The notes below the pieces were generated by a model. It was given only the letters and a program-made list of their open reading frames with translations, did no database searches and was not told the origin of the DNA. Source: Pardosa pseudoannulata (Eukaryota; Arthropoda; Arachnida; Araneae; Lycosidae). From it: 64,000 nt of DNA. Where the stretch lies: contig CM063509.1 of NCBI GenBank assembly GCA_032207245.1, positions 105,142,021 through 105,206,020 on the forward strand, written 5' to 3'. Position numbers and translations under genes: made by a program. Below are positions 40,601-48,387 of this stretch, one piece after another; within the stretch, counting starts at the first letter, position 1; each line of letters starts with the position of its first letter.

Positions 40601-43600
40601 TGATTGTCTGCGGTTGCCAAGAAGTAAGAACAGTACTACTACTGTCAGACCTAGAAATATTTTTTGCTGATGATGAAGCTACCTGCTGCTGAGCCTTGGA
40701 AGAAGGCTGTTGTTGGAATGTAAGAAACTGCAGGTGAGATGCAGCAGTTGGTATCACAGAGCTAACCACAGGATTGTTGACTGTCCTAGATAAGCTCTCA
40801 CTGTTAGCAGATGATACACGCCCAGAGAGAGTTGTGGTTGGAGGAGGAGCATACTGAATTCTGTTACTCAAAGAAGATTCAGAGAAAGCTGGCCCTGAAT
40901 TACTGGTGATAACACTTGCGGGAAAAGAGGTCTGGAGAGAATTGAAGCCCAAGTGTGCTAAACCAGGTATCACAGACACTTGGCTACTTAAAGAAGCGGG
41001 CATATTTGTAGTTGATGTACTGGAATGGTGGTTTTCTTTATGCCTTCTAAGGGATCTTGCATCACAGTAACTTTTCCCACAACCTTCAGCATCACACTCA
41101 AATGGCTTCTTGTTTCTATGAGTGAGCATATGACCATTTCTACAAATATATAAAAATTTTGTAGTCTTAGTAAAATCATGAATTTTTATAAAATCTATTG
41201 TGCAGTCTTAAAAAGTTATTCAAATAGATAAAATATATATTGCTTTTAAATGATACCTTACCTTTTATTTTAAATATTTGAGTACACTTCATAAATAAAA
41301 TGCAAAATTTTAAAAACCATAATACACAAGCTGACTGTGTGCTTTATGTGTATGTGTAAGGCATTATGATTTAGGATTATCTTTGAACAAAAAATATCTA
41401 ACAAAAAGAAGAAATAAAGAAGCTAATGATGAGAAATCAATTTAACCTTATGTACTTTTCCAATAACAATGATTAAAAAACTGAAAATAATTTTAAATTA
41501 AAATAATAAATCCGTAAATATATGAAATTAAAACTCCAGAAATTAAAATAAATATACTTACAAGTGGTCTTGTCTTTTAAATGCTTTGGCACATAACTGG
41601 CACACATATTTACGTTCATCACTGTGAGTCAATTTATGTTTTGTGAGAGCACTAGAATTACTGAAAACTTTTCCACAAGTTGGGCAGGGTTGAGTGCCAG
41701 GACGATTTGGTGATGTAGCTTTAACAGGACGAGCTCCTTTTACTTTTAACTTGTCAACTATAAGAGTACTACTAGTATTTTCACTAGTTTTAGTCTTAAT
41801 TTCTAAAAGAGAAGAAATTAAATTAATATTATGGCAGAAAAACTTTTTTCATTTATAAATCACTTTAATAGTAAAGCAAACTAAACAAATTTAGTTTATC
41901 AAATACAGTGGAACCTCATGTTAGTGCCAAATCATTTCATTAGTTTTGTTTGCCAAAATCCCATGTAATGCAAAACTTGAGGACTTGGCCCAGGCAGTTC
42001 TGTAGTACCTGCATCCTGTGTGAAATACGGCAGAACCTTGATTTATTAACCTGCATATATTCTTGAGTGATCCCAAATTTATTCCCACAAAACTAATACT
42101 ATTTTACCTAGATTCTTCACTTCTGTGCACCTATTATTCATACATCTTGGTCCCTATATAAATTTTCCAAAATATGATTATGGTGAAAGTTCAAACAACA
42201 GGGGAAGCGAGGTTTTGGTGATAGATGTTTCCAACGTCATTTGGATGTTTTCAGTGTTTTCCAATATTGTGTTGTTCCAATAAAAAGATACTTAACTCTT
42301 TAGGACTCCTTATTGAATCCAAAACTAGATTTTTGAAATGGCAGTAGCACTGTGGAAGGGAAAAGTAATTCCTTTGATAAAATATTACAACAAGATAATA
42401 ATCCTTCAAACAAACTTTTGAAAGCAGTCGGCTTTCTATTCCTTTCCCCTTGCTTTGCTCATGGTTAAAAGAGGTTCAGTTTGTTGCTACTATATAATTA
42501 AAACTACACATAGATTTCAGCAGACACCTCAGAAAAACTGGTCTATTATAAAAAATACTGTCATCATATATACCAATGGGGGTTAAATCCAAAAGATCTT
42601 ACAGAGAAAATTGTGCAGAGCACCTACACAATGTCTCACTTTTGGAAAATGTCGAAATTGTAAAATTCATTGAAATTAATAAAGTGTCTAATAGTCCTTG
42701 GCTTAAGAGAATTAATAAGAGGTCCAGAGTACATAATTCTGATACTTTTTATTTCTTCACATTACTTTCTCCTAAATATATTATTAGAAAGAAATTACTT
42801 CAAAGAGGAATAACTTTTCAAAATTTATTGAATTTTATCTAAAAAATAAAAATTTAAGCTCATTTACACTTTAATACAACTCATAAAGGGATTCCTTAAT
42901 TATTTTTATTTTCTCTTGAGCAAATATCACATTGAGCATCATCTTTAGTCTACAGAATGTGTTAAAATATCAAATGCAAAACTTAGTAATTATTAAAGTT
43001 TTTTTCCAGTTATTTTTCATTTTATCAGTCTTTTTTTTTTTTTTTTTTAAATCATTTGTTTAAAACAAGTGATTTTATGATCCAGGAGAATATATTTTTC
43101 AAGATCTTTCCAGTATTTAAAAATTTTAAATATAATCTAAAAAGAATACATCAAAGAATAATTAAATACAAAATTTCGGGCATCAATCTGGAATGGAATT
43201 TTTGATATATCAATTAAAACTTTCCAATTCTCAAAAATAACATTTTAAGATGAATTTTAGTATACGGGAGAGGGTGTGGCATGTAAAGTTAGTATACCAG
43301 AAAAAGGTTTGGTTTGGTTTGGCTTGGAGCAATATAGTCTACCATTTTGCTCATGAGAGCTAATGAGACCACCAGAAAAAGAAGATACCTGCTTTTCTGA
43401 AATTGTCAGAAAACTTGAAAAAAGTTGTTTTTTTTTTTTGAGGAGGAGGAGGAGGGGAGGGCGGGGGTTATGCCTATTATGAAAAACCCTACTGTCTGGG
43501 TAAATTGGATCTATTTTCATAGTTTATTGTAGTCCAATCATATCTTTTACTTCACAGACAAAATTTTTATTATAATAATTGTCATTACAAAAGCCTGAAT

Positions 43601-46142
43601 TTGGATGACATCTTTCATTATAGAAAATTTGCACTTCTTGATAATTTCTTAAAAATATTTTTTAGACAAACTTTTCATAAATTTAAGGCATTGATTGAAA
43701 TTTCCAATAATCTTTTAAATATATATTTGTATGCTATTGTCTAGTTTATCTATATTAATTAACTATTACTTCAAATCTAATTTGTTAATGAAATCAGCCT
43801 TCTGGCTACAGCTTGGTTTATAGAACAAACTTAGAAGAGGCTATAGAGGACATTTTGATCAAAAATGATCAAAATGTCTACTTTATCTAGAAGAACCAGA
43901 CAGACTAAATTTATCAAGAGTTATAACATTCTTTTTTGTGTTACTATCATAACTGTTGAACAAATCCTTAAGTATAATTCATATTTGCCTAATTTCTGGA
44001 TTCTTTTCCCATCCTAATGAAAAACATTGAATCCAAGTTCCCCTATATGTATATGTGTTTACAAGTGCATACATTTAAATACATACACACATGTATGCCA
44101 GCATTTAAATAAAAATTGGATTAATTTATTTTAGAAATTTTCAGAATATTTACATTTTATGTAAATATACTATATTATATATTTAAATAAAACACTCAAA
44201 TTATTGACAAACAAAAAAAAGGAATAAATTTTTATAGAATATATCCTTACCTGCTTTAATATGAGATGTATCATTGATCCCAGACAAAGGAGAATTTTCT
44301 CTCACATTAAAGGCATCACTGTTATTGGCAAAAGATTGTGGCGATAATTGTAAATCTTGTCCTGTTTCCATATACGCTTCTTGATTCATGTCCCCATCTA
44401 ACAAATCCATTCCTGGTGCACTTCCAGTGCCTAAAAGGCCATCAAGAGTGAAAGAATGAGTGGAAGAGACATCAAATCCCCCTTCTTGTAACATATCACT
44501 CTCATTATAATTCAGAGCACTGAGCATTGTGTCACTGCCAGGGTTATATCTTAGTACATGAGTCCGGTGAAGTAGGCTGCCATGTATATTAGGACTAGGA
44601 TGACCAACATCTTGGTATGCTGACACAGCAATCACTGATAAAGGTGATAGTCCATCATCCCTGCCGTCAAATCCAGAGATCATTTTATCATTTTTGGTTT
44701 CATTTATACTGAGGGTCATGAAAGACTTGGGACTTGCATTTGAACCAGATAAGGAAGAATTACTTAGAGGTTGGCTAGACAGAATAACGCTGGCAGCTTC
44801 AGCTTTTTCAAGATCCTTCATATCCACAGTTTGTTGAGGAGACAACGAAAAACTTCCATCTACAACAAGTTGAAATAAGATTTCATATAAACCTCTGCAT
44901 AATTTTAAGCTAATAGTAATAATAATAAACAAAAAATTCATATTTTTCCTATTGAATCACTGAAATTAGTGAATACACCAATCTATTTAAAATTAACTTC
45001 TAAACCATTTTAACTTCTAAGAAATAGATTACTAGTAACCTAAGTATACTTGAAAAATAAAAATAAATATATAACATAAATAAACAAACTAATAATATAA
45101 CTGCAATTAGTGTTCACATCTTATAAAGTCTGAAAAATTAAGCACTTTTTACAGTTACTGTGAACAGTCGGACTAAAGGAATTTTATTGTGTAAAGAAAA
45201 AAAAGTAAATTCACTTATTGGGAGATACTTGGTGCTTTATTACAAAAGAAAATAAAAATAACACTTAAAAGTGGAGATACTAATATCCAAGACACTACCC
45301 TGACATTTTGATACCGGATAAAACCTTAAAATATCCCATTCAACACGAGAAGAGCATTTTATACTTGAAGGCATTTCGAATATGATACATTATGTTGATT
45401 GCCAGGTGTTCCCCAAACCCAAATTGCTATGAGTCAAAATTGGGTGAACCCATTTTCATGCAAACAGGGACTAAAAATTCTGTTTTATAAAATAACTGTA
45501 AAGTAGCTTCAGAAGTGTTATAATGTACTACTTTATTACTGAAGTTGTCATAATTAATAATTCATTATAAATATCTTAAAGATGAACTTTATTGAAGGGA
45601 TCAATAACCACTACTATAAGGAAACGAGGCAACTTACGGAAATAAAAAATACCTAACTCTGAGAGAACAGAAACTTTTAGCAGCTTAAGATTAAGCACTT
45701 TTGCGCATTAACAGCACTATAGATTAAGAAAGTACATGTCTCAGTTTTACAAAATGTTCCCCAGTTATAGAACTAAACTAACTTTTTTTTGTGTGTGTGA
45801 AGTTAACTATACCTTTAACTAAATCTCTAAGATTTAAATTTTACCTAATGAGAAATGCCTCCCCCCCTCAAGAACTACAATTTAAAAAGATCCCTATAAT
45901 ATTAAATATAAAAACATTACAAAATATTAACAGTATAATAAAGAGTATTAAGGCTAATATATAAATAATAAAAAAAGAATAAATTTAGGAAGAGCTAAAA
46001 ATTTGATTACTTTTGCTTAAACTTTACTCACTATATTCACAATATAAAAACTTGAAAATGTTTAAGAAACTAAATTTTGAGATTTCAAAATACTTTGCTT
46101 AAATGGTATAAATAGAGCAAATAACAAGAAAATTTTAAACAC

Positions 46143-46187
<45 letters not shown>

Positions 46188-47204
46188 AATAGAAACTCAG
46201 TTATACAAAGAACTTCTGATTCTCCGGCTAAACTCAACTCCCATAGGACTTACATAATAAATTTTTTCACTTATACAAAGAAATGCTTGATCCCTTACAT
46301 AAATTTTTAAATGGAAATTTTATTCAGTTATATGATGGGAACAAAATTTTTTTGTGAAAGACTTTTATTGAGAATTTTAGTATCTTCCTCTTGTTTTCCT
46401 TTTTCTACCAGAACTTTTGTTTAAATTTTATTTATGTTTTTATATAAATCCTTAAGTGAAGAGAGTTTTTAATGATGTTTTTATTTAATATTATTTTAGT
46501 TTAAAAGCATTTTATAAAAAGTTTTTGTTATATGTATTTATGTACATGTTTAATGAATATAGAAACTTGTATTTAATGTAGAAGAAAAAAAATGTTACAG
46601 TTTACAGATAGTAATGTAAATATCAATTTTACCTTTAAATTATATTTATTTATTAAAAAACTAGAAAAAAAAGCACAGTAGCATTTTTATGTTTTTATAC
46701 GCAGAAACCATTATACTAGTCACATATATCAAGTATCCACTTGAATTTCAATTCCTTCTGGTCTTCATATAAATGAGTTTCCACTGTATGTGTTTATATA
46801 TACAATTTTATATAAACTATGGTGAAATGAATCACCAAATACTAGAATAATAGCAAAAATAAAAAAAAAGATTCATTTAATGAAACAGATTAACAAATAA
46901 ATGAAATTTACTTACCATATGAAAAATTAAAGGAGTTTGAATTGTAATCAGTATCAAGACTGTGTGAGAGAGCAGTAGTCTGTGACTGGCTGTGGGGTGG
47001 GTCTACAATAAACCCAGGACTACCAACAGCAGTCTCAGGGGAATTTTCTCTTTTCAAGAGCATGGTGGACTCTAGTTGAGAAGTAGGAATATCTTGAGAC
47101 ACAAGAATATCAGGATCAGAACTGGAATTCTCCAGACAATTAGATGGTGTAGCTGGGGTGGTGGGAGTAGAAATTGAAATAGTCTGAAACCCACCAGTAG
47201 ACAT
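21977..47204 (-). CDS. ZNF541/TRERF1-like: ELM2-SANT zinc-finger protein, ZNF541/TRERF1/MIDEAS family (whole spliced CDS, 17 exons)
   Basis: Seen: 17 exons on the minus strand join in phase through GT/AG sites to give 1586 residues and a TGA at 21977-21979. Domains: C2H2 fingers at about 339-359, 367-387 and 395-418; a Q/S/T-rich stretch 419-777; a fourth finger 800-820 (C800, C803, H816, H820); an S/P-rich region 827-1270 with a [12 protein letters not shown] motif near 1224; ELM2 about 1293-1385; SANT about 1400-1450; a fifth finger 1553-1573 (CKIC...H1569...H1573). Known of the family: human ZNF541, TRERF1 and MIDEAS use ELM2-SANT to bind HDAC1/2 and, with DNTTIP1, form the nuclear MiDAC deacetylase complex. 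Inference: this is the single invertebrate co-orthologue; the three-finger N-terminal cluster makes it most like ZNF541. The ATG at 47204 has A at -3, and stops precede it in the 5' leader. The extreme C-terminus is less certain because a GT follows closely before the stop. Confidence 0.9.
22570..22610. repeat. (TA)n microsatellite in intron 16
   Basis: About 20 TA units between gtt and ctgtaat. Confidence 0.9.
23153..23207. repeat. (CA)n(TA)n compound microsatellite in intron 16
   Basis: Starts as acacacacac and changes to (at)n, ending before tttatttatac. Confidence 0.9.
23589..23758 (-). CDS. ZNF541/TRERF1-like: Coding exon 16 (residues 1502-1557), first half of finger 5
   Basis: Acceptor CTCCTTCAG before 23758, donor GTATGT at 23583-23588; phase 0 in, phase 2 out. 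Encodes an S/T-rich linker ([19 protein letters not shown]...) and ends with [10 protein letters not shown], the cysteine half of the C-terminal zinc finger. Confidence 0.9.
23828..24417. mobile_element. Pogo/Tigger-type non-autonomous element, 590 bp, in intron 15
   Basis: The left end is cagtataacattgattatt. The reverse complement of the right end is cagtagaaccttgattatc. Both are flanked by TA (23826-23827 and 24418-24419). CAGTAGAACCTxGATTAxC is the classical terminal repeat of Tigger/pogo elements. No transposase frame is left inside, so it is a MITE or a deletion derivative. It also holds a short (CA)n run near 24330. Confidence 0.7.
24749..24967 (-). CDS. ZNF541/TRERF1-like: Coding exon 15 (residues 1429-1501), SANT second half and basic tail
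   Basis: Acceptor TTCTTCTACAG before 24967, donor GTATGC at 24743-24748; phase 0 both ends. Encodes [20 protein letters not shown], the third SANT helix (K-T-V-x-x-C-x-x-F/Y-Y-Y-x-W-K), then a very basic [11 protein letters not shown] stretch and an acidic/basic tail ending RRTPE. The basic run may bind DNA, RNA or inositol phosphate; this is inference. Confidence 0.94.
25556..25632. repeat. (CA)n/(TA)n microsatellite in intron 14
   Basis: Runs from cacacacatataca through ~30 TA units to atacacatacatgtgtatg. Confidence 0.9.
26043..26131 (-). CDS. ZNF541/TRERF1-like: Coding exon 14 (residues 1399-1428), SANT first half
   Basis: Acceptor TTTCTCCTCTAG before 26131, donor GTAAGT at 26037-26042; phase 1 in, phase 0 out. 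Encodes [19 protein letters not shown] and [11 protein letters not shown]. The W-S-x-E-E helix and the K-D-F-x-x-I-A-K block are diagnostic of a SANT/Myb-like domain in histone deacetylase corepressors. Confidence 0.94.
26593..26665. repeat. 34-bp tandem duplication in intron 13
   Basis: Two near-identical 34-bp units starting gttgctaagttttttgcttt at 26593 and gttgcaaagttttttgcttt at 26627, differing at two positions, followed by a partial third unit (gttgc). Confidence 0.85.
27024..27099 (-). CDS. ZNF541/TRERF1-like: Coding exon 13 (residues 1374-1398), end of ELM2 and linker to SANT
   Basis: Acceptor CTTTTATAG before 27099, donor GTAATT at 27018-27023; phase 0 in, phase 1 out. Encodes [20 protein letters not shown] and TYQYS. 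The HPL-x-x-Y-x-Y pattern is the standard junction between ELM2 and SANT in MIDEAS/TRERF1 proteins. Confidence 0.91.
27140..27933. mobile_element. Repeat with CATGACTTTCC motifs, likely DNA transposon remnant, in intron 12
   Basis: The motif catgactttccctga occurs near both ends (about 27179 and 27899), with further copies of ccatgactt inside. The left edge ggtatctgccca and the reverse complement of the right edge ggtttccgcgca match at 9 of 12 bases, consistent with short terminal inverted repeats. I see no transposase. The class (hAT-like?) is a guess. Confidence 0.45.
27986..28089 (-). CDS. ZNF541/TRERF1-like: Coding exon 12 (residues 1339-1373), ELM2 continued
   Basis: Acceptor GTTATTTACAG before 28089, donor GTGAGT at 27980-27985; phase 1 in, phase 0 out. 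Encodes [20 protein letters not shown], then [15 protein letters not shown]. The PGGG-x-N-x-E-x-A-x-x-x-L pattern matches the ELM2 of TRERF1/MIDEAS well. Confidence 0.92.
28449..28535 (-). CDS. ZNF541/TRERF1-like: Coding exon 11 (residues 1310-1338), ELM2 continued
   Basis: Acceptor TTTTTCTCAG before 28535, donor GTTAGT at 28443-28448; phase 1 in and out. Encodes [20 protein letters not shown] and an acidic ASEEE end. The VWDP block is where this family's ELM2 contacts the deacetylase (family knowledge, not visible here). Confidence 0.87.
28536..30878 (-). other. Intron 10 of the ELM2-SANT gene
   Basis: AT-rich intron of 2.3 kb that holds the SINE at 30317-30485 and no other recognised element. 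Confidence 0.8.
30317..30485 (-). repeat. tRNA-derived SINE, family A (best copy)
   Basis: On the minus strand it starts ATGGCCGATCGGTTAGGGTG (A-box-like), then GTGGGTTTGAATCCCAC (B box, + positions 30426-30442), about 100 bp of body, and a 3' tail of CCAAACCAAACC units. Related copies lie at 2566-2890, 43305-43372 and 56732-56925, all in the same orientation. It stands out by its higher G and C content. It lies antisense-independent within intron 10, that is, in the same sense as the host gene. Confidence 0.75.
30879..30928 (-). CDS. ZNF541/TRERF1-like: Coding exon 10 (residues 1293-1309), start of ELM2
   Basis: Acceptor CTTGTTTAG before 30928, donor GTAAGTAT at 30871-30878; phase 2 in, phase 1 out. 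Encodes [17 protein letters not shown], the typical first strand of an ELM2 domain (pattern: V-x-I/V-G-x-x-Y/F-Q-A-x-I-P). It is only 50 nt, but the motif makes the call firm. Confidence 0.88.
31023..31092 (-). CDS. ZNF541/TRERF1-like: Coding exon 9 (residues 1270-1292), acidic linker
   Basis: Acceptor AACTAAATAG before 31092, donor GTAAGC at 31017-31022; phase 1 in, phase 2 out. Encodes [20 protein letters not shown] and then DILP, an acidic linker leading straight into ELM2. It is supported by phase and by good splice sites. Confidence 0.8.
31694..31716. repeat. Poly-A tract
   Basis: About 23 consecutive A on the + strand, inside intron 8. Confidence 0.9.
32370..32600 (+). repeat. Diverged, 5'-truncated SINE family B copy
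   Basis: caaatgatacttctgg and cgcttggtccttacttcaaa match caaacgatacctctgg and tgcttggtccctgcttctaa of the copy at 7705-8068. Further on, agtttggcttgtctaagtgg matches ggtttgccgccttgttaagg. The tRNA-like head is missing. Boundaries are approximate. Confidence 0.55.
32677..32917 (-). CDS. ZNF541/TRERF1-like: Coding exon 8 (residues 1190-1269), proline-rich pre-ELM2 motif
   Basis: Acceptor TTTATACAG before 32917, donor GTATTT at 32671-32676; phase 0 in, phase 1 out. Encodes [25 protein letters not shown], then [21 protein letters not shown] recognise the YTPPPxLSPVR block as one shared by TRERF1, MIDEAS and ZNF541 shortly before ELM2, which makes it independent support for the family call. PPPY at about 1224-1227 also matches a WW-domain ligand; whether it is used is unknown. 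Confidence 0.88.
33380..34468 (-). CDS. ZNF541/TRERF1-like: Coding exon 7 (residues 827-1189), S/P-rich region
   Basis: Acceptor CTTTTCAACAG before 34468, donor GTAATAT at 33373-33379; phase 0 both ends, 1089 nt. Encodes [13 protein letters not shown], then [12 protein letters not shown], followed by a long S, D, P and T-rich disordered region with basic patches ([18 protein letters not shown]) and a C-terminal KIKKKRRPE that may act as a nuclear localisation signal (inference). No known domain. A 214-codon open frame on the opposite strand is only the antisense shadow of this exon. Confidence 0.87.
34469..37135 (-). other. Intron 6 of the ELM2-SANT gene
   Basis: AT-rich, no coding signal. 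It holds an imperfect direct repeat (about 35793-35878 and 35922-36000) with atgttataa and agtcctaa, cagt.aatcatttttt and agtta blocks in the same order. Confidence 0.75.
37136..37238 (-). CDS. ZNF541/TRERF1-like: Coding exon 6 (residues 792-826): zinc finger 4
   Basis: Acceptor: long polypyrimidine tract ending CCAG before 37238. Donor GTGCTT at 37130-37135, which is weak. Phase 2 in, phase 0 out. Encodes [19 protein letters not shown] and then the finger core [16 protein letters not shown] (C800, C803, H816, H820). The ALNGHMRxHGG core is characteristic of this ELM2-SANT zinc-finger family. The odd donor may indicate regulated splicing, but the reading frame into exon 7 is intact. Confidence 0.88.
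37312..38230 (+). mobile_element. 3'-truncated mariner element (irritans type) in intron 5
   Basis: The left end reads TTAGGTTGGGGAAAAAGAAA directly after a TA, matching the start of mariner terminal repeats (TTAGGTTGGTGCAAAAGTAA in human Hsmar1). The transposase follows on the + strand, antisense to the host gene. No matching right inverted repeat is found near 38.2-38.4 kb, so the element is broken at its 3' end, within the catalytic domain. Confidence 0.8.
37497..38225 (+). pseudogene. Mariner (Tc1/mariner) transposase, truncated and with stops
   Basis: The ATG at 37497 starts [20 protein letters not shown], the N-terminal helix-turn-helix region of an irritans-group mariner transposase as fused in SETMAR. 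It continues through [14 protein letters not shown] and [13 protein letters not shown] to ATGDEKW, which carries the first catalytic D. A TGA at 37998 replaces an expected arginine and an in-frame TAA follows at 38034. Later remnants ([25 protein letters not shown]) are still readable. The sequence departs from the family just before the second catalytic aspartate, so the protein could not be active. Confidence 0.85.
38593..38636 (-). CDS. ZNF541/TRERF1-like: Coding exon 5 (residues 778-791), 44-nt small exon
   Basis: Acceptor TTTTACAG before 38636, donor GTAATG at 38587-38592; phase 0 in, phase 2 out. Encodes [14 protein letters not shown]. It has no ORF-scale signal by itself. I accept it because its phases are exactly those needed to join exons 4 and 6 and both splice sites are good. 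It could be alternatively skipped only with a frame shift, since 44 is not a multiple of three. Confidence 0.75.
39948..41139 (-). CDS. ZNF541/TRERF1-like: Coding exon 4 (residues 380-777): end of finger 2, finger 3, Q/S/T-rich region
   Basis: Acceptor TTTGTAG before 41139, donor GTATAG at 39942-39947; phase 2 in, phase 0 out. It opens with LNGHMLTH, completing finger 2, then the linker RNKKPFE and finger 3, C-DAEG-C...H413-(3 or 4 residues)-H417/H418. This spacing, with four residues between the cysteines, is that of a TFIIIA-type finger. The remaining ~360 residues are rich in S, Q, T and N with poly-Q-like patches ([10 protein letters not shown]), typical of a disordered transactivation region. 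The exon is 1192 nt, the longest in the gene. Confidence 0.9.
41140..41561 (-). other. Intron 3 of the ELM2-SANT gene
   Basis: Short AT-rich intron that interrupts zinc finger 2; nothing else seen. Confidence 0.85.
41562..41802 (-). CDS. ZNF541/TRERF1-like: Coding exon 3 (residues 300-379): zinc finger 1 and most of finger 2
   Basis: Acceptor CTTTTAG before 41802, donor GTAAGT at 41556-41561; phase 1 in, phase 2 out. Encodes a basic stretch ([11 protein letters not shown]), then a complete C2H2 finger CPTCGKVF...H-H (residues 339-359), a TGEKP-like linker (HSDERKY), and the [13 protein letters not shown] part of finger 2. The intron splits finger 2 between its hydrophobic leucine and the first histidine, and the next exon supplies the rest. 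This exact fit supports the splice model. Confidence 0.92.
41906..42060. mobile_element. Pogo/Tigger-type terminal fragments in intron 2
   Basis: cagtggaacctcatgttag follows a TA at 41904-41905, and a second start-like piece cagaaccttgatttattaa occurs at 42031 in the same orientation. Both match the end sequence of the 590-bp element at 23828-24417. No matching right end was found close by, so this is a fragment or nested pair. Confidence 0.45.
43305..43372 (-). repeat. SINE family A 3' fragment
   Basis: ggtttggtttggtttggctt, then gtctaccattttgctcatga and gctaatgagacc, match the tail end of the SINE at 30317-30485. Only the 3' portion remains, as in a 5'-truncated retrotransposed copy. Confidence 0.6.
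43440..43467 (+). repeat. G-rich purine tract
   Basis: gaggaggaggaggaggggag followed by ggcggggg, directly after a run of T. It is exceptional in this AT-rich DNA and could form a G-quadruplex on the + strand. In the host transcript it would be a C/T-rich run. Confidence 0.75.
43849..43878. repeat. Perfect 13-bp hairpin
   Basis: gacattttgatca and tgatcaaaatgtc (43849-43861 and 43866-43878) are exact reverse complements with a 4-nt A loop, inside intron 2. Confidence 0.8.
44251..44859 (-). CDS. ZNF541/TRERF1-like: Coding exon 2 (residues 97-299)
   Basis: Acceptor TTGTAG at 44860-44865, donor GTAAG at 44246-44250; phase 1 in and phase 1 out. The 609-nt exon encodes a low-complexity S, D and N-rich stretch (for example [18 protein letters not shown]) without a known domain. 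It is probably disordered and may serve as an activation or interaction region, as in other members of this family; that role is inference. Confidence 0.85.
46147..46186. repeat. (TA)n microsatellite in intron 1
   Basis: About 18 TA units. Confidence 0.9.
46187..46786. mobile_element. Pogo-type non-autonomous element, ~600 bp, in intron 1
   Basis: The left side atagaaactcagttatacaa and the reverse complement of the right side, cagtggaaactcatttatat, are inverted copies. The right end is followed by TA. The left end abuts a (TA)n repeat, so its exact start is uncertain. Length and ends resemble the intron-15 element but the internal sequence does not obviously match. Confidence 0.55.
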
Positions 47205-47385
47205 TCTATATTGGTGATGGAATTACATGGTTGGTTGGACAAGAAATGGAAACTGTCCACATAATATCCCTCACTTTAGATGCAGAAGAATGAAAACATA
47301 AGTATTTGAAAATCAGATTTCTCACATGCTTCATAACTTTATGATCATTTGTCCAGTGCCAATTTCCATCAGCAATACCAGTGAT
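46916..47385 (-). CDS. ZNF541/TRERF1-like: Coding exon 1 (residues 1-96) with part of the 5' UTR
   Basis: The exon follows an acceptor (TTGCTTGTAG before position 47385) and ends at the donor GTAAG at 46911-46915. Coding starts at the ATG at 47204; 47205-47385 is untranslated and has in-frame stops. The protein begins [13 protein letters not shown] and is rich in S, T and P, with no fold I recognise. It ends in phase 1, so the next codon is split. Because the exon has a good acceptor upstream, at least one noncoding 5' exon must lie further right in the window or beyond it. Confidence 0.82.
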
Positions 47386-48311
47386 CTACAAGCAAAAGTA
47401 TAAAAAATTAGTTCATGTTTGATACAATTGACACAGTTAAAAGAATATAGACTTACAAAAATAAATAAATGAAACACCTTTATGACATTCAACAAAATAA
47501 AGAAAACTGATTTGGGTTCTTCAGTGTTATAAATTATTTTCTCAGTGGTTTTCAAACATTTTGTTTTGCTAACATATGAATGACTCAAATGATCTTAACT
47601 TTGGAGTTCTTTCCTTTAAACATGGAATACTGCAAACATTTCTTACTGGCTGAGGTGCCAATGTGATATTAGAAAATGTTGTATGGTCTAGAGCAAATTT
47701 TTGAGTAAACCCATAGAATTCTTTAAAGTTGTTTTAACAACCCTTATCTTAGCTCTCACTGTTAATTTGCTGAGATCCCCTGGTCTGAGTTTATTTTTTA
47801 ATGTAACCAGTTTCTAAATACTTTTCATTACATACTGTAAAGGCTGATTTATTAACTTTTTAAATTTCACAGTAAGCTTTTCAATTTTTATGGTGCTTAA
47901 TGATATAATTTTTTATGTATACATATAATTTTCTAAATTAGGGGCCACTTCAAAGAAATTTGAATAAAATATTGAACTTCAATAATTATACAAAGTTATT
48001 AGTTATTTATGGGTATTTATGCAAATAGTGATTTAAACTACCATCACTATAAATACAAGAAAGTTTCACAATGCATACCTGAAATGTAATTAAAAATTTT
48101 TCAAACCAAGAACATGATCAATCACAAATGCATACTAGATTAAAATTTTAAAAATATAAGGTTGTAACTAAAATCTTGAATGAGCAATTTTTTTAAAATT
48201 TGTTGATGTCTATTTTTCAAAGCAAATTTTACACATGCCTTTCTATCACTCAAAAGAATATGACTACATTACAGGATCTAATTTATTTTTAAAATTACTA
48301 TTTATTCTACC

Positions 48312-48387
<76 letters not shown>

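Larger units (their letters stand above)
41803..44250 (-). other. Intron 2 of the ELM2-SANT gene
   Basis: Contains a pogo-type end fragment (41906-42060), a SINE A fragment (43305-43372), a G-rich purine tract (43440-43467) and a perfect hairpin (43849-43878). The frames at 42576-42842 and 43257-43520 have no motifs. Confidence 0.8.
44860..46915 (-). other. Intron 1 (between coding exons 1 and 2)
   Basis: 2.1-kb intron with a (TA)n tract at 46147-46186 and a ~600-bp pogo-type element next to it. No gene. Confidence 0.8.

Noticed and set aside
42576..42842. 88-codon frame in intron 2
   Set aside because: No recognisable motif, no splice or promoter context; most likely chance.
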